Source: Desulfuromonadaceae bacterium GWC2_58_13
GTDB taxonomy: Bacteria; Desulfobacterota; Desulfuromonadia; Desulfuromonadales; Trichloromonadaceae
Assembly (NCBI GenBank): GCA_001825565.1
Contig: MHXM01000092.1
Span: 1-18,246, forward strand
Direction of reading: 5' to 3'
DNA: 18,246 nt
The translations under genes were made by a program, and so were the position numbers. Below are positions 7,619 to 15,136 of the stretch, piece after piece (the first letter of the stretch is position 1; every line of letters begins with the position of its first letter). The notes beneath the pieces are model-generated. The model was not told the DNA's origin. It saw only the letters and a list, made by a program, of their open reading frames with translations, and made no database searches.

Positions 7619-7987
7619 GTGAGCGTCGCAAATCAAAGACGTTTGGCACGCATGAAGCGGCAGGTGCGGGTGCGGCGGAAGGTTACGGGGACCGATGAGC
7701 GGCCCCGCCTATGTGTCTTCCGTAGTTCCAAGCATATTTATGTACAGATCATTGAAGATGTTACCGGGCGGACCCTGGTAACTGCTTCGACCGCTTCCAA
7801 GGACATTGCCGACGGTGTCAAGCACACTGGCAATATTGAGGCGGCCAAAGTAGTGGGCCAGGCCATTGCCAAGAAGGCCCTGGAGCAGAATATCAAACAG
7901 GTGGTCTTCGACCGCAACGGCTTCCTTTACCATGGTCGCATCAAGGCTTTGGCCGATGCCGCCCGTGAAGCCGGCCTGTCTTTCTAG
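7619..7987 (+). CDS. rplR: 50S ribosomal protein L18
   Basis: L18 binds 5S rRNA with L5 in the central protuberance. The 122-residue protein has a basic, disordered N-terminus (RRLARMKRQVRVRRKVTGT), then RPRLCVFRSSKHIYVQIIED and the C-terminal FDRNGFLYHGRIKALADAAREAGLSF. The start is GTG with AAGGAGAAAG at 7606-7615. Confidence 0.97.
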   Translation: MSVANQRRLARMKRQVRVRRKVTGTDERPRLCVFRSSKHIYVQIIEDVTGRTLVTASTASKDIADGVKHTGNIEAAKVVGQAIAKKALEQNIKQVVFDRNGFLYHGRIKALADAAREAGLSF

Positions 7988-8005
7988 AGTTAAAGGAGGA
8001 TATCT

Positions 8006-8500
8006 TTGCATCGCATCGATCCCAATGAACTGAACTTGAATGACCGGGTCATTCACATCAATCGCTGTGCCAAGGTCGTTAAAGGTGGTCGTCGTTTCAG
8101 CTTCTCTGCCCTGGTGGTGGTAGGTGACGGCCAGGGACATGTTGGTTACGGACTGGGTAAGGCCAAAGAGGTTCCCGAGGCTATCCGCAAAGGGGTCGAG
8201 CAGGCCAAGAAAAACCTGATCAAGGTTCCCCTTAAGGACCGTACCATCCCTTTCGACGTGCTTGGCAAGTTTGGCGCCGGCAAGGTTTTACTTAAATCGG
8301 CTTCGGCTGGTACCGGCGTTATTGCCGGTGGCGCTGCCCGTGCTGTCCTTGAAGTGGCCGGTGTTGGCGACATTCTCTCCAAGTGCCTTGGTTCCAATAA
8401 TCCCCATAATGTGGTGAAGGCAACCGTGAATGCACTTTCTCAGCTCAAGAGTGCTGAGGAGATCATGGAACGCCGTGGGATTCAGGCGTCTGCAGAGTAA
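8006..8500 (+). CDS. rpsE: 30S ribosomal protein S5
   Basis: S5 takes part in decoding accuracy and mRNA entry. The 164-residue protein has the N-terminal dsRNA-binding-like domain (NRCAKVVKGGRRFSFSALVVVGDGQG, about 19-44). The C-terminal domain includes KSASAGTGVIAGGAARAVLE and SNNPHNVVKATVNAL. It is translated from TTG 8006, backed by the strong SD AAAGGAGGA at 7992-8000; the first in-frame ATG lies far inside the conserved core. Confidence 0.97.
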   Translation: MHRIDPNELNLNDRVIHINRCAKVVKGGRRFSFSALVVVGDGQGHVGYGLGKAKEVPEAIRKGVEQAKKNLIKVPLKDRTIPFDVLGKFGAGKVLLKSASAGTGVIAGGAARAVLEVAGVGDILSKCLGSNNPHNVVKATVNALSQLKSAEEIMERRGIQASAE

Positions 8501-8523
8501 ATCGCGCCGACAAGGAGAAGATC

Positions 8524-8703
8524 ATGGCCGAACAGATCAAGATTACGTTGAGGAAAAGCGGCATCGGCCGCAAGGAATACTTTACCCGTGTGCTTAAGGG
8601 CCTTGGACTGACCAAGCTCCACAAGACGGTTTACTTGAAGGATACGCCAGAAATTCGGGGAATGATCCGCAAGGTTTCCCACATGGTCGAAGTCGAAGAC
8701 TGA
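8524..8703 (+). CDS. rpmD: 50S ribosomal protein L30
   Basis: L30 is a small 50S protein present in many but not all bacteria. The ORF encodes 59 residues starting MAEQIKITLRKSGIGRKEY, then VLKGLGLTKLHKTVYLKDTP and a tail GMIRKVSHMVEVED. This matches the ferredoxin-like L30 fold with its I-T-L-x-KS-x-IG opening. AAGGAG at 8513-8518 precedes the ATG by 5 nt. It lies in the expected slot between rpsE and rplO. Confidence 0.95.
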   Translation: MAEQIKITLRKSGIGRKEYFTRVLKGLGLTKLHKTVYLKDTPEIRGMIRKVSHMVEVED

Positions 8704-8722
8704 TTCACTGAGGAATATAGAT

Positions 8723-9163
8723 ATGGATCTGAGTAATTTGAAACCGGCTATCGGTTCCACCAAAAATAGTAAGCGTATTGGCCGCGGTCAGGGTTCGGGT
8801 AAGGGCAAAACTGCTGGTAAGGGCCACAAGGGTCAGAAAGCCCGCAGCGGTGGCAGTATCAAGCCTGGTTTCGAGGGTGGCCAGATGCCCTTGCAGCGTC
8901 GCCTCCCCAAGCGCGGTTTTACTCCCCTCGCAAAAAAAATATATGCTTTGGTTAACCTGAGGGATCTCGATGTTTTTGAGGCCGGGACAGTGGTCGATCT
9001 GGCAGCACTCGGTAAAGCTGGATTGGTGAGCAACGTTCTCGACGGCATCAAGGTGCTCGGCGATGGCGAAGTCACCAAGGCTTTGACGGTGCAGGCTCAT
9101 AAGTTCAGTAAGTCGGCCCTGGAGAAAATCGAGGCCGCCGGCGGCAAGGCTGAGGTTATTTAA
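8723..9163 (+). CDS. rplO: 50S ribosomal protein L15
   Basis: L15 is a late-assembling 50S protein with a long glycine and lysine rich N-terminal tail. The tail includes IGRGQGSGKGKTAGKGHKGQ at about residues 19-38. The segment FEGGQMPLQRRLPKRGF follows at about 50-66, then the globular C-terminal domain with the VDLAALGKAGL element. The product has the typical 146 residues. Its stop is only 1 bp before the secY TTG. Confidence 0.97.
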   Translation: MDLSNLKPAIGSTKNSKRIGRGQGSGKGKTAGKGHKGQKARSGGSIKPGFEGGQMPLQRRLPKRGFTPLAKKIYALVNLRDLDVFEAGTVVDLAALGKAGLVSNVLDGIKVLGDGEVTKALTVQAHKFSKSALEKIEAAGGKAEVI

Positions 9164-9164
9164 A

Positions 9165-10475
9165 TTGATAAAAGCCATCCAGAACATCTTCAGTATTCCT
9201 GAACTCAGGCGGCGAATTTTGTTCACCTTGAGTATGCTGGTTGTTTACCGGGTCGGGTGTCATGTGCCGACTCCGGGGGTTGACGCGCAGGTGCTCGCCA
9301 AGTTCTTCGAAGGAACTGAAGGAACTTTGCTTGGACTGGTAAGCGCTTTTACCGGTGGCGCCTTGGAGCGCATGACGGTTTTTGCGCTTGGCATTATGCC
9401 TTACATCAGCGCATCGATAATTCTGCAGTTGCTGTCGGTTGTTTTTGAGCCCGTCGAAAGGCTTAAAAACGAGGGTGAACAGGGGCGCAAGACGATTACT
9501 AAATGGACCCGCTATGGGACCGTGCTCCTTTCGATCATCCAGGGGGCAGGTATCGCGGTAGGTTTGCAGACCATGCGTGGCCCTGCTGGTGAAATGGTGG
9601 TCCCCGATCAAGGAATGGGTTTCATCATTCTTACCATCATCACACTGACAGCCGGCACGGCATTCATCATGTGGTTGGGGGAACAGATCACCGAGCGAGG
9701 TATCGGTAACGGTATTTCGTTGATCATTTTTGCTGGCATTGTTGCCAACATGCCGGCGGCTGTTGTCAACTCGATCCGGCTGATCCGCACCGGTGCTCTC
9801 ACGCCGATCGTTACGCTGGCGGTTCTGGCGCTGATGATCGCTGTAATCTGGGCCATTGTCTTCTTGGAACGGGGCCAGCGGCGATTGCCAATCCACTATG
9901 CAAAGCGGGTGGTCGGGATGCGGAACTATGGTGGCCAAACCAGCCATCTGCCGCTGAAAGTCAACATGAGTGGCGTTATCCCGCCGATCTTCGCCAGTTC
10001 CATTATCATGTTCCCGGCGACGGTAGCGAACATGGTAGACGTGAGCTGGGTGCAGACTATTGCTTCGATGATGACTCCTAGTCACTGGGTCTACAATGTT
10101 TTTTTCGTTGCATTAATCATTTTCTTCTGCTATTTCTACACGGCTGTGACTTTCAACCCCGTTGATGTCGCGGACAATGTGAAAAAGCAGGGGGGGTATA
10201 TCCCCGGAATCCGGCCGGGCAAGCCGACTGCCGAGTATATTGATACGGTTCTTGGGCGGCTTACCTTTGCCGGTGCAATTTATGTGTCTGTTGTGTGTGT
10301 GTTGCCGACCATTCTTATGGGCAAGTTCAGCTTACCATTCTATTTCGGCGGGACTTCACTGCTGATTGTTGTCGGTGTAGGCATGGATACGGCTTCCCAG
10401 ATTGAGGCGCATCTTATTTCCAGATCTTATGAAGGCTTTATGAAGGGCGTTACCCTTAAGGGCCGTCAGGGATAA
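9165..10475 (+). CDS. secY: Preprotein translocase subunit SecY
   Basis: SecY is the channel subunit of the SecYEG translocon in the inner membrane. The 436-residue protein has about ten hydrophobic segments. The plug and TM2b region is seen as LVSAFTGGALERMTVFALGI at about 58-77. Conserved elements include MPYISASIILQLL, the ITERGIGNGISLIIF segment, and the cytosolic C5 loop NPVDVADNVKKQGGYIPGIRPGK. The start is TTG 9165, judged from the SD-like GAGGT at 9152-9156 inside the rplO 3' end; the spacing suggests coupling to rplO. A G7 run lies at 10190-10196 in the Gln-Gly-Gly codons of the C5 loop. Confidence 0.97.
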   Translation: MIKAIQNIFSIPELRRRILFTLSMLVVYRVGCHVPTPGVDAQVLAKFFEGTEGTLLGLVSAFTGGALERMTVFALGIMPYISASIILQLLSVVFEPVERLKNEGEQGRKTITKWTRYGTVLLSIIQGAGIAVGLQTMRGPAGEMVVPDQGMGFIILTIITLTAGTAFIMWLGEQITERGIGNGISLIIFAGIVANMPAAVVNSIRLIRTGALTPIVTLAVLALMIAVIWAIVFLERGQRRLPIHYAKRVVGMRNYGGQTSHLPLKVNMSGVIPPIFASSIIMFPATVANMVDVSWVQTIASMMTPSHWVYNVFFVALIIFFCYFYTAVTFNPVDVADNVKKQGGYIPGIRPGKPTAEYIDTVLGRLTFAGAIYVSVVCVLPTILMGKFSLPFYFGGTSLLIVVGVGMDTASQIEAHLISRSYEGFMKGVTLKGRQG

Positions 10476-10490
10476 GAGGAACTACTTGCT

Positions 10491-11138
10491 ATGAAGCTCA
10501 TTCTTCTTGGCCCCCCTGGGGCTGGTAAGGGGACACAGGCGAAGATGCTGATGGACCGTTTCGGTATTCCTCAGATCTCCACTGGGGATATTCTGCGGGC
10601 TGCGGTCAAGGATGGGACCCCCATGGGGCTTAAGGCCAAATCGTTCATGGACGCTGGTGGGCTGGTCCCCGATGAAGTTGTGGTCGGAATCGTGCGTGAG
10701 CGTTTACAGAAGGCCGATTGTGCCAAGGGGTTTATCCTTGACGGTTTTCCTCGAACGGTTCTTCAGGCTGATGCGCTTAAGGAGAGTCTGCTTGCTCTTG
10801 GTAAGGATCTTGATGCCGTAGTGTCTCTCGATGTTGATGTGGAGGCCTTGGTCGAGCGTCTGACGGGTCGTCGCACCTGTCGTGACTGCGGACGTGGTTT
10901 TCATGTGAAGTTTGATCCCCCTTTGGTTTCTGGCAAATGCGATACTTGCGGTGGTGACCTGTTGCAGCGGGACGATGACCAGGAGTTAACCATCCGGCAC
11001 CGTTTAGAGGTTTATAGTGAGCAGACTTCGCCACTGGTTGATTATTATCGAAGTGCGGGACTGCTCACAGCGGTTGATGGAATGCAGGAGATTGGGGTGG
11101 TTCAGGATCAGGTCCTGAGAAGTCTTCAGGCCGGCTAG
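10491..11138 (+). CDS. adk: Adenylate kinase with zinc-type LID
   Basis: Adenylate kinase interconverts ATP + AMP and 2 ADP in the cytosol. The 215-residue product has the P-loop GPPGAGKGT at 7-15 and the NMP-binding STGDILRAA region at 30-38. DGFPRT lies at 84-89 with the catalytic Arg88. The long-form LID domain (about 125-162) contains four cysteines, C130, C133, C150 and C153, in CX2C pairs. This is the structural zinc site seen in Gram-positive and many other Adks but not in E. coli. It sits directly after secY, the usual spc-cluster position. Confidence 0.97.
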   Translation: MKLILLGPPGAGKGTQAKMLMDRFGIPQISTGDILRAAVKDGTPMGLKAKSFMDAGGLVPDEVVVGIVRERLQKADCAKGFILDGFPRTVLQADALKESLLALGKDLDAVVSLDVDVEALVERLTGRRTCRDCGRGFHVKFDPPLVSGKCDTCGGDLLQRDDDQELTIRHRLEVYSEQTSPLVDYYRSAGLLTAVDGMQEIGVVQDQVLRSLQAG

Positions 11139-11147
11139 GCGGTTCGA

Positions 11148-11894
11148 GTGATTGTTCTGAAATCCCCTATCGAGCTTAAACAGATGCGCGAGGCGGGGCG
11201 TGTGGTTGCCGAGATTCTTCAGCTGCTTCGCGAGAGGATTTTTCCTGGGGTAACAACGCTTGAGCTTGACCGGTTCGCCGAGCAGGAATGCAAAAAGCGA
11301 GGGGTGCGCCCGGCCTTCAAGGGTTATGGTGGCTTCCCTTTTACTATCTGTTCATCGCCGAATGAAAAGGTAGTTCATGGTTTCGCCGATGACGTGCCTT
11401 TGCGTGAAGGCGATATTCTCAGTATTGATTTTGGTGTGATCAAGGACGGTTTCTATGGTGATTCTGCCATTACCGTTCCGGTTGGCCGAATCGATCCTGA
11501 AAAAGAACGGCTGCTGCGGGTAACCCGGCAGTCGCTCGATCTGGCGATAGCGGCAGCGTTGGTGGGCGGACGGCTTTCTGATATTTCTAACGCCGTTCAG
11601 ACCTGTGTGGAAAAAGAGGGGTTCAGCGTCGTACGTGAGTTTGTCGGCCATGGGATCGGTCGTCAGTTGCACGAATCGCCCCAGATACCCAATTTTGGTC
11701 CTCCGGGGCAGGGGCCTCGGTTGCGAGCCGGGATGACATTGGCAATCGAGCCGATGATCAACGCGGGCGCCGCGGCAATTATCATATTGAAGGACGGGTG
11801 GACGGCCGTTGCCGTCGACGGGAGGCCTTCGGCTCATTTTGAGCATACGATTGCCCTTACGGATAACGGTCCAGAGATATTGACTCTGCCGTAA
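11148..11894 (+). CDS. map: Methionine aminopeptidase, type I
   Basis: Map removes the initiator Met from nascent proteins. The 248-residue protein is a type Ia pita-bread enzyme without N-terminal extension. The metal ligands are readable: D94 (SIDFG), D105 (YGDSA), H168 (VGHGIGR), E201 (AIEPM) and E232 (FEHT), with substrate-contacting H77 in VVHGF. The start is GTG 11148, nine bases after the adk stop, with only a weak SD (AGGCGG at 11136-11141). MIVLKSPIELKQMREAGR is a normal N-terminus. Confidence 0.97.
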   Translation: MIVLKSPIELKQMREAGRVVAEILQLLRERIFPGVTTLELDRFAEQECKKRGVRPAFKGYGGFPFTICSSPNEKVVHGFADDVPLREGDILSIDFGVIKDGFYGDSAITVPVGRIDPEKERLLRVTRQSLDLAIAAALVGGRLSDISNAVQTCVEKEGFSVVREFVGHGIGRQLHESPQIPNFGPPGQGPRLRAGMTLAIEPMINAGAAAIIILKDGWTAVAVDGRPSAHFEHTIALTDNGPEILTLP

Positions 11895-11911
11895 TGAATA
11901 AAGTCATTCTT

Positions 11912-11938
11912 CAAAGCGACGGTTTGCTTTGTTTTTTT
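11912..11938 (+). terminator. Possible intrinsic terminator or attenuator between map and rpmJ
   Basis: The inverted repeat CAAAGC (11912-11917) and GCTTTG (11926-11931) encloses an 8-nt loop and is followed at once by seven T residues (11932-11938). The stem is only 6 bp with three A-T pairs. It is therefore weak and may only partly stop transcription or mark a former operon end. Confidence 0.5.
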
Positions 11939-11967
11939 AGGCAATATGACAAGTAAAGGAATACACG

Positions 11968-12081
11968 ATGAAAGTCCGCGCTTCGGTTAAGACAATCTGC
12001 GACAAGTGTAAGGTTATCAAGCGCAAGGGGATTGTCCGGATTATCTGTGAAAACCCCAAGCACAAGCAGAGACAGGGATAA
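11968..12081 (+). CDS. rpmJ: 50S ribosomal protein L36, zinc form
   Basis: L36 is the smallest 50S protein and binds 23S rRNA near the GTPase centre. The ORF encodes 37 residues: MKVRASVKTICDKCKVIKRK followed by GIVRIICENPKHKQRQG. The zinc ligands C11, C14, C27 and H32 are all present, so this is the C+ form. AAAGGA at 11955-11960 is the SD. It is the first gene after the 73-bp gap behind map and 21 bp before rpsM. The gene infA, commonly just upstream, is absent. Confidence 0.97.
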   Translation: MKVRASVKTICDKCKVIKRKGIVRIICENPKHKQRQG

Positions 12082-12102
12082 CTGGATTAGGAGGAACAGA
12101 AA

Positions 12103-12471
12103 TTGGCACGTATTGCTGGTATCGACTTACCAAGAAATAAACGGATCGAGGTGGCGCTCACCTATATCTATGGCATCGGCCGCTCCTCCTCCCAGGAGAT
12201 CCTGACCAAGGCTGGCGTAGATTTTAATACCCGGACTGATGATCTCACAGAGGCAGAAGTTGTCAAAATCCGCGAAACCATGGACCGTGAAACCAAGGTT
12301 GAGGGGGATCTTCGTCGCGAGGTATCCATGAATATCAAGCGGCTGATGGATCTCGGATGTTACCGCGGTCTGCGGCATCGTCGTGGTCTTCCCGTTCGCG
12401 GGCAAGGGACTAAGACCAATGCCCGTACTCGCAAAGGCCCGCGTAAGACTGTGGCCGGCAAGAAGAAATAA
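12103..12471 (+). CDS. rpsM: 30S ribosomal protein S13
   Basis: S13 is a 30S head protein forming intersubunit bridges and touching P-site tRNA. The 122-residue product starts MARIAGIDLPRNKRIEVALTYIYGIG. It has the RREVSMNIKRLMDLGCYRGLRHRRGLPVRGQ region at about 70-100 and a basic tail ending TRKGPRKTVAGKKK. The start is TTG with AGGAGGA at 12089-12095. In E. coli the alpha operon is controlled by S4 at this leader; the 21-bp spacer here is short and no pseudoknot was established. Confidence 0.97.
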   Translation: MARIAGIDLPRNKRIEVALTYIYGIGRSSSQEILTKAGVDFNTRTDDLTEAEVVKIRETMDRETKVEGDLRREVSMNIKRLMDLGCYRGLRHRRGLPVRGQGTKTNARTRKGPRKTVAGKKK

Positions 12472-12482
12472 CTGGAGGAACG

Positions 12483-12878
12483 ATGGCTAAGCCCGGTAAG
12501 AAAGTCGTAAGGAAAAAAGTTGAAAAGAAGAACATCGCTAACGGTGTGGCACACATCCAGGCGACCTTCAACAATACCATCGTCACAATCACTGATGTGA
12601 GTGGAAATGTGATTTCCTGGTCCACTGCTGGTGGCCGGGGCTTTAAGGGATCTCGTAAGAGCACCCCGTTCGCTGCCCAAGTGGCAGCCGAAGACGCGGC
12701 TAAAAAAGCCCAGGAGCATGGTTTGCGTAACGTTGTTGTGCATGTCAAAGGCCCAGGTTCTGGTCGTGAATCGGCTCTGCGTGCGTTGCAGGCGGCAGGT
12801 CTCAACATTACCCTAATCAAGGACGTCACCCCGATTCCCCATAACGGGTGTCGTCCCCCCAAGCGCAGAAGAGTTTAA
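12483..12878 (+). CDS. rpsK: 30S ribosomal protein S11
   Basis: S11 lies on the 30S platform, lining the mRNA exit path. The 131-residue protein has a basic N-terminus, then GVAHIQATFNNTIVTITDVSG at about 21-41. VKGPGSGRESALRALQAAGLN follows at about 88-108 and the C-terminal HNGCRPPKRRRV at 120-131. Asn121-Gly122 is the site that in E. coli S11 becomes isoaspartate. SD GGAGG at 12474-12478. Confidence 0.98.
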   Translation: MAKPGKKVVRKKVEKKNIANGVAHIQATFNNTIVTITDVSGNVISWSTAGGRGFKGSRKSTPFAAQVAAEDAAKKAQEHGLRNVVVHVKGPGSGRESALRALQAAGLNITLIKDVTPIPHNGCRPPKRRRV

Positions 12879-12898
12879 CCATATAAGGAGGACGAACG

Positions 12899-13528
12899 TT
12901 GGCTAGATACACCGGTCCCGTCTGCCGTCTGTGCAGAAGGGAAAACATGAAGCTGTTCCTTAAGGGGGACAGGTGCCATACCGATAAATGTGCTGTCGAA
13001 CGCAGAAACTATGCACCCGGTCAGCATGGTCAAGGCCGTGTCAAAGTTTCCGATTACGGCACGCAGTTACGTGAAAAGCAGCGAGTCAAGAGAACCTACG
13101 GTTTGCTGGAGAAGCAATTCCGGTCCTATTTCGATAAAGCCGACCGCATGAAAGGGGTTACGGGCGAAAGCCTACTTATTCTCCTTGAGCGTCGCCTTGA
13201 CAGCATGGTTTACCGCATGGGTTTCGTCACTTCGCGTAATGAAGGACGCTCTCTTGTGCGTCAAGGGCATTTTCTTGTAAATGGTCGGCGCGTCAATGTC
13301 CCTTCTTATCTTGTGCGTCCCGGTGACGTGATCGAACTGCGCGAAAAAAGCCGCCAGGTGGTCCGCATCAATGAAGCCCTTGACGGGGTCATGCGCCGCG
13401 GTTTTCCTTCCTGGGTCGAGCTTGATCGTGCGGCCTTCAAAGGGACCGTTAAAACCCTGCCCGTTCGCGAAGAGATGACGACTCCTGTATTCCAGGAACA
13501 TCTCATCGTCGAATTGTTCTCCAAGTAA
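12899..13528 (+). CDS. rpsD: 30S ribosomal protein S4, zinc-binding form
   Basis: S4 nucleates 30S assembly on the 5' domain of 16S rRNA and in E. coli also represses the alpha operon. The 209-residue protein begins MARYTGPVCRLCRRE. Four cysteines (C9, C12, C26, C31) form the CX2C-X13-CX4C zinc site missing from E. coli S4. The S4 RNA-binding fold runs about 97-146 (RLDSMVYRMGF through VRPGDVIELREKS). The start is TTG with AAGGAGGA at 12885-12892. Confidence 0.97.
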   Translation: MARYTGPVCRLCRRENMKLFLKGDRCHTDKCAVERRNYAPGQHGQGRVKVSDYGTQLREKQRVKRTYGLLEKQFRSYFDKADRMKGVTGESLLILLERRLDSMVYRMGFVTSRNEGRSLVRQGHFLVNGRRVNVPSYLVRPGDVIELREKSRQVVRINEALDGVMRRGFPSWVELDRAAFKGTVKTLPVREEMTTPVFQEHLIVELFSK

Positions 13529-13570
13529 TTCTGGCAGGTTTTAACTGTAACCTCATTAGGGAGGATACGA

Positions 13571-14587
13571 ATGTATAAAAACTGGAGAGACCTCATCAAG
13601 CCCAAGCGTCTCCAGGTCGAGTCGGAAACCCTGACCGATACCTATGGCAAGTTTTACGCCGAGCCTTTTGAACGTGGTTTTGGAACGACGCTGGGCAATT
13701 CATTGCGCCGGGTTCTTCTCTCTTCGCTGCAGGGTGCGGCGATCTCGTCGGTGCGTATCAAGGGGGTTCTTCACGAGTTTTCCACCATCCCCGGTGTGAC
13801 CGAGGATGTTACCGATATTATTCTCAACCTTAAAGGCGTGTTGCTGCGGCTGCATGGGAACGAGAGTCGTAACGTTCGCATCGTCAAGAAAGGTGCCGGC
13901 GTAATATCGGCCGGTGATATTATTACCGATTCGCATGTGGAAATTCTCAACCCGGCGCACCATATCGCTACCTGTTCCCTGGAAGCCGATGTGGAGATTG
14001 ACATGGTGGTGTCTCTTGGCAAGGGGTATGTTCCCGCCGAGCGTAACCGCGACGAGAAGGCTCCTGTGGGGACAATTCCTATTGACTCGATCTTTGCCCC
14101 CATCAAGAAGGTCAATTTCACGGTTACCAACGCCCGTGTGGGCCAGATCACCGACTACGATAAGTTGACCATCGAAATTTTTTCCGATGCCAGCGTTCGG
14201 CCCGATGACGCGTTGTCATATGCGGCCAAGATTATCAAAGAGCAACTGCAGATCTTCATCAACTTCGATGAAGAATCCGAGCCTGCCGCGGAAGAAGTTA
14301 GCGAATCGACTGGCAAGATCAACGAGAACCTCTACCGTAGTGTGGATGAACTTGAACTTTCCGTACGAAGCGCCAACTGTCTGAAAAATGCGAATATCCG
14401 TCTCATCGGTGATTTGGTGCAGCGGTCCGAAGCCGAAATGCTTAAAACTCAGAATTTTGGCCGCAAATCCCTGAATGAAATCAAGGATATTCTTGCCGAG
14501 ATGGGCCTGACACTCGGAATGAAGTTGGAAAGTTTCCCCGATCCCGAGTATCTCAAGATGATTCAAAAGGGGAGCGAGGAAGACTGA
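13571..14587 (+). CDS. rpoA: DNA-directed RNA polymerase alpha subunit
   Basis: The alpha dimer scaffolds RNA polymerase assembly and its C-terminal domain contacts UP elements and activators. The 338-residue protein has an N-terminal dimerisation domain (about 1-232, with FERGFGTTLGNSLRRVLLSS at 33-52). An acidic linker follows (about 233-250, DEESEPAAEEVSES), then the alpha-CTD from about 252. Arg266 in ELSVRSANCLKN matches the DNA-binding Arg265 of E. coli. The CTD ends with FGRKSLNEIKDILAEMGL. The SD is AGGGAGGA at 13558-13565. Confidence 0.98.
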   Translation: MYKNWRDLIKPKRLQVESETLTDTYGKFYAEPFERGFGTTLGNSLRRVLLSSLQGAAISSVRIKGVLHEFSTIPGVTEDVTDIILNLKGVLLRLHGNESRNVRIVKKGAGVISAGDIITDSHVEILNPAHHIATCSLEADVEIDMVVSLGKGYVPAERNRDEKAPVGTIPIDSIFAPIKKVNFTVTNARVGQITDYDKLTIEIFSDASVRPDDALSYAAKIIKEQLQIFINFDEESEPAAEEVSESTGKINENLYRSVDELELSVRSANCLKNANIRLIGDLVQRSEAEMLKTQNFGRKSLNEIKDILAEMGLTLGMKLESFPDPEYLKMIQKGSEED

Positions 14588-14628
14588 TTCCGCCGCCCGA
14601 GGTTTAACGAAGAAAGGACCACAGAACA

Positions 14629-15057
14629 ATGCGTCACAATAAAACCGGAAGACGGCTCGGTCGTAACTCCAGCCACCGTTCAGCTATGATGCGCAACATG
14701 GTGACCTCGCTGCTTGAGCACGAAAAAATCACAACCACCGACTGCCGTGCCAAAGAATTGCGGAAGGTTGCCGAGAAGATGATCACTCTCGGCAAGCGTG
14801 GCGACCTTCATGCACGTCGTCAGGTATTGCAGGTGGTGCGTGATAGCAAGGTTGTTGCCAAGCTTTTTGAGCGTTTGGCGCCTCGCTATCAGGACCGACC
14901 AGGCGGTTACACCCGTATTATCAAACTGTCCAATCGCGCCGGTGACAATGCGTCCCAGTCCATTATTGAACTGGTCGAAGAGACCTTCACACCCCGGCCC
15001 CGTAAGCAAGTAGTCGCCGAGTCAATCGCGGCCCCGGTGGCAGAACCTGTCGAATAG
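14629..15057 (+). CDS. rplQ: 50S ribosomal protein L17
   Basis: L17 lies near the tunnel exit. The product is 142 residues, with MRHNKTGRRLGRNSSHRSAM at the start and LLEHEKITTTDCRAKELRKVAEKMIT at about 24-49. The family core ends near residue 121. The tail RPRKQVVAESIAAPVAEPVE is a low-complexity Ala/Pro/Val extension of the kind that varies between species. AGAAAGGA at 14610-14617 is a plausible SD. It is the last gene of the ribosomal run and is followed 41 bp later by a strong terminator hairpin. Confidence 0.97.
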   Translation: MRHNKTGRRLGRNSSHRSAMMRNMVTSLLEHEKITTTDCRAKELRKVAEKMITLGKRGDLHARRQVLQVVRDSKVVAKLFERLAPRYQDRPGGYTRIIKLSNRAGDNASQSIIELVEETFTPRPRKQVVAESIAAPVAEPVE

Positions 15058-15098
15058 GCATGGAAGAGCACGTTTGATTAGGTGTAAAAGTTAAATCC

Positions 15099-15131
15099 AA
15101 AAGGCAAGGAGTTCGCTCCTTGCCTTTTTTT
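15099..15131 (+). terminator. Intrinsic terminator of the ribosomal protein operon
   Basis: GGCAAGGAG (15103-15111) pairs perfectly with CTCCTTGCC (15116-15124) around a TTCG tetraloop. Seven T residues follow (15125-15131), and an A4 stretch (15099-15102) can extend the stem against the T-tract. It lies 41 bp after the rplQ stop and is a textbook rho-independent terminator. Confidence 0.95.
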
Positions 15132-15136
15132 AGTTA

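Noticed and set aside
6519..7649. A 376-codon open frame on the minus strand across rpsN, rpsH, rplF and rplR
   Set aside because: It runs opposite several certain ribosomal genes, shows no recognisable motif and is a frame shadow caused by codon bias.
9156..10085. A 309-codon minus-strand open frame opposite secY
   Set aside because: Its composition (rich in His, Arg, Asp, Gln) is what antisense of a hydrophobic membrane gene gives. SecY on the plus strand is certain.
11924..11947. Possible promoter TTGCTT/CAATAT upstream of rpmJ
   Set aside because: The spacer is only 12 bp and the -35-like bases overlap the hairpin; not credible as sigma-70.
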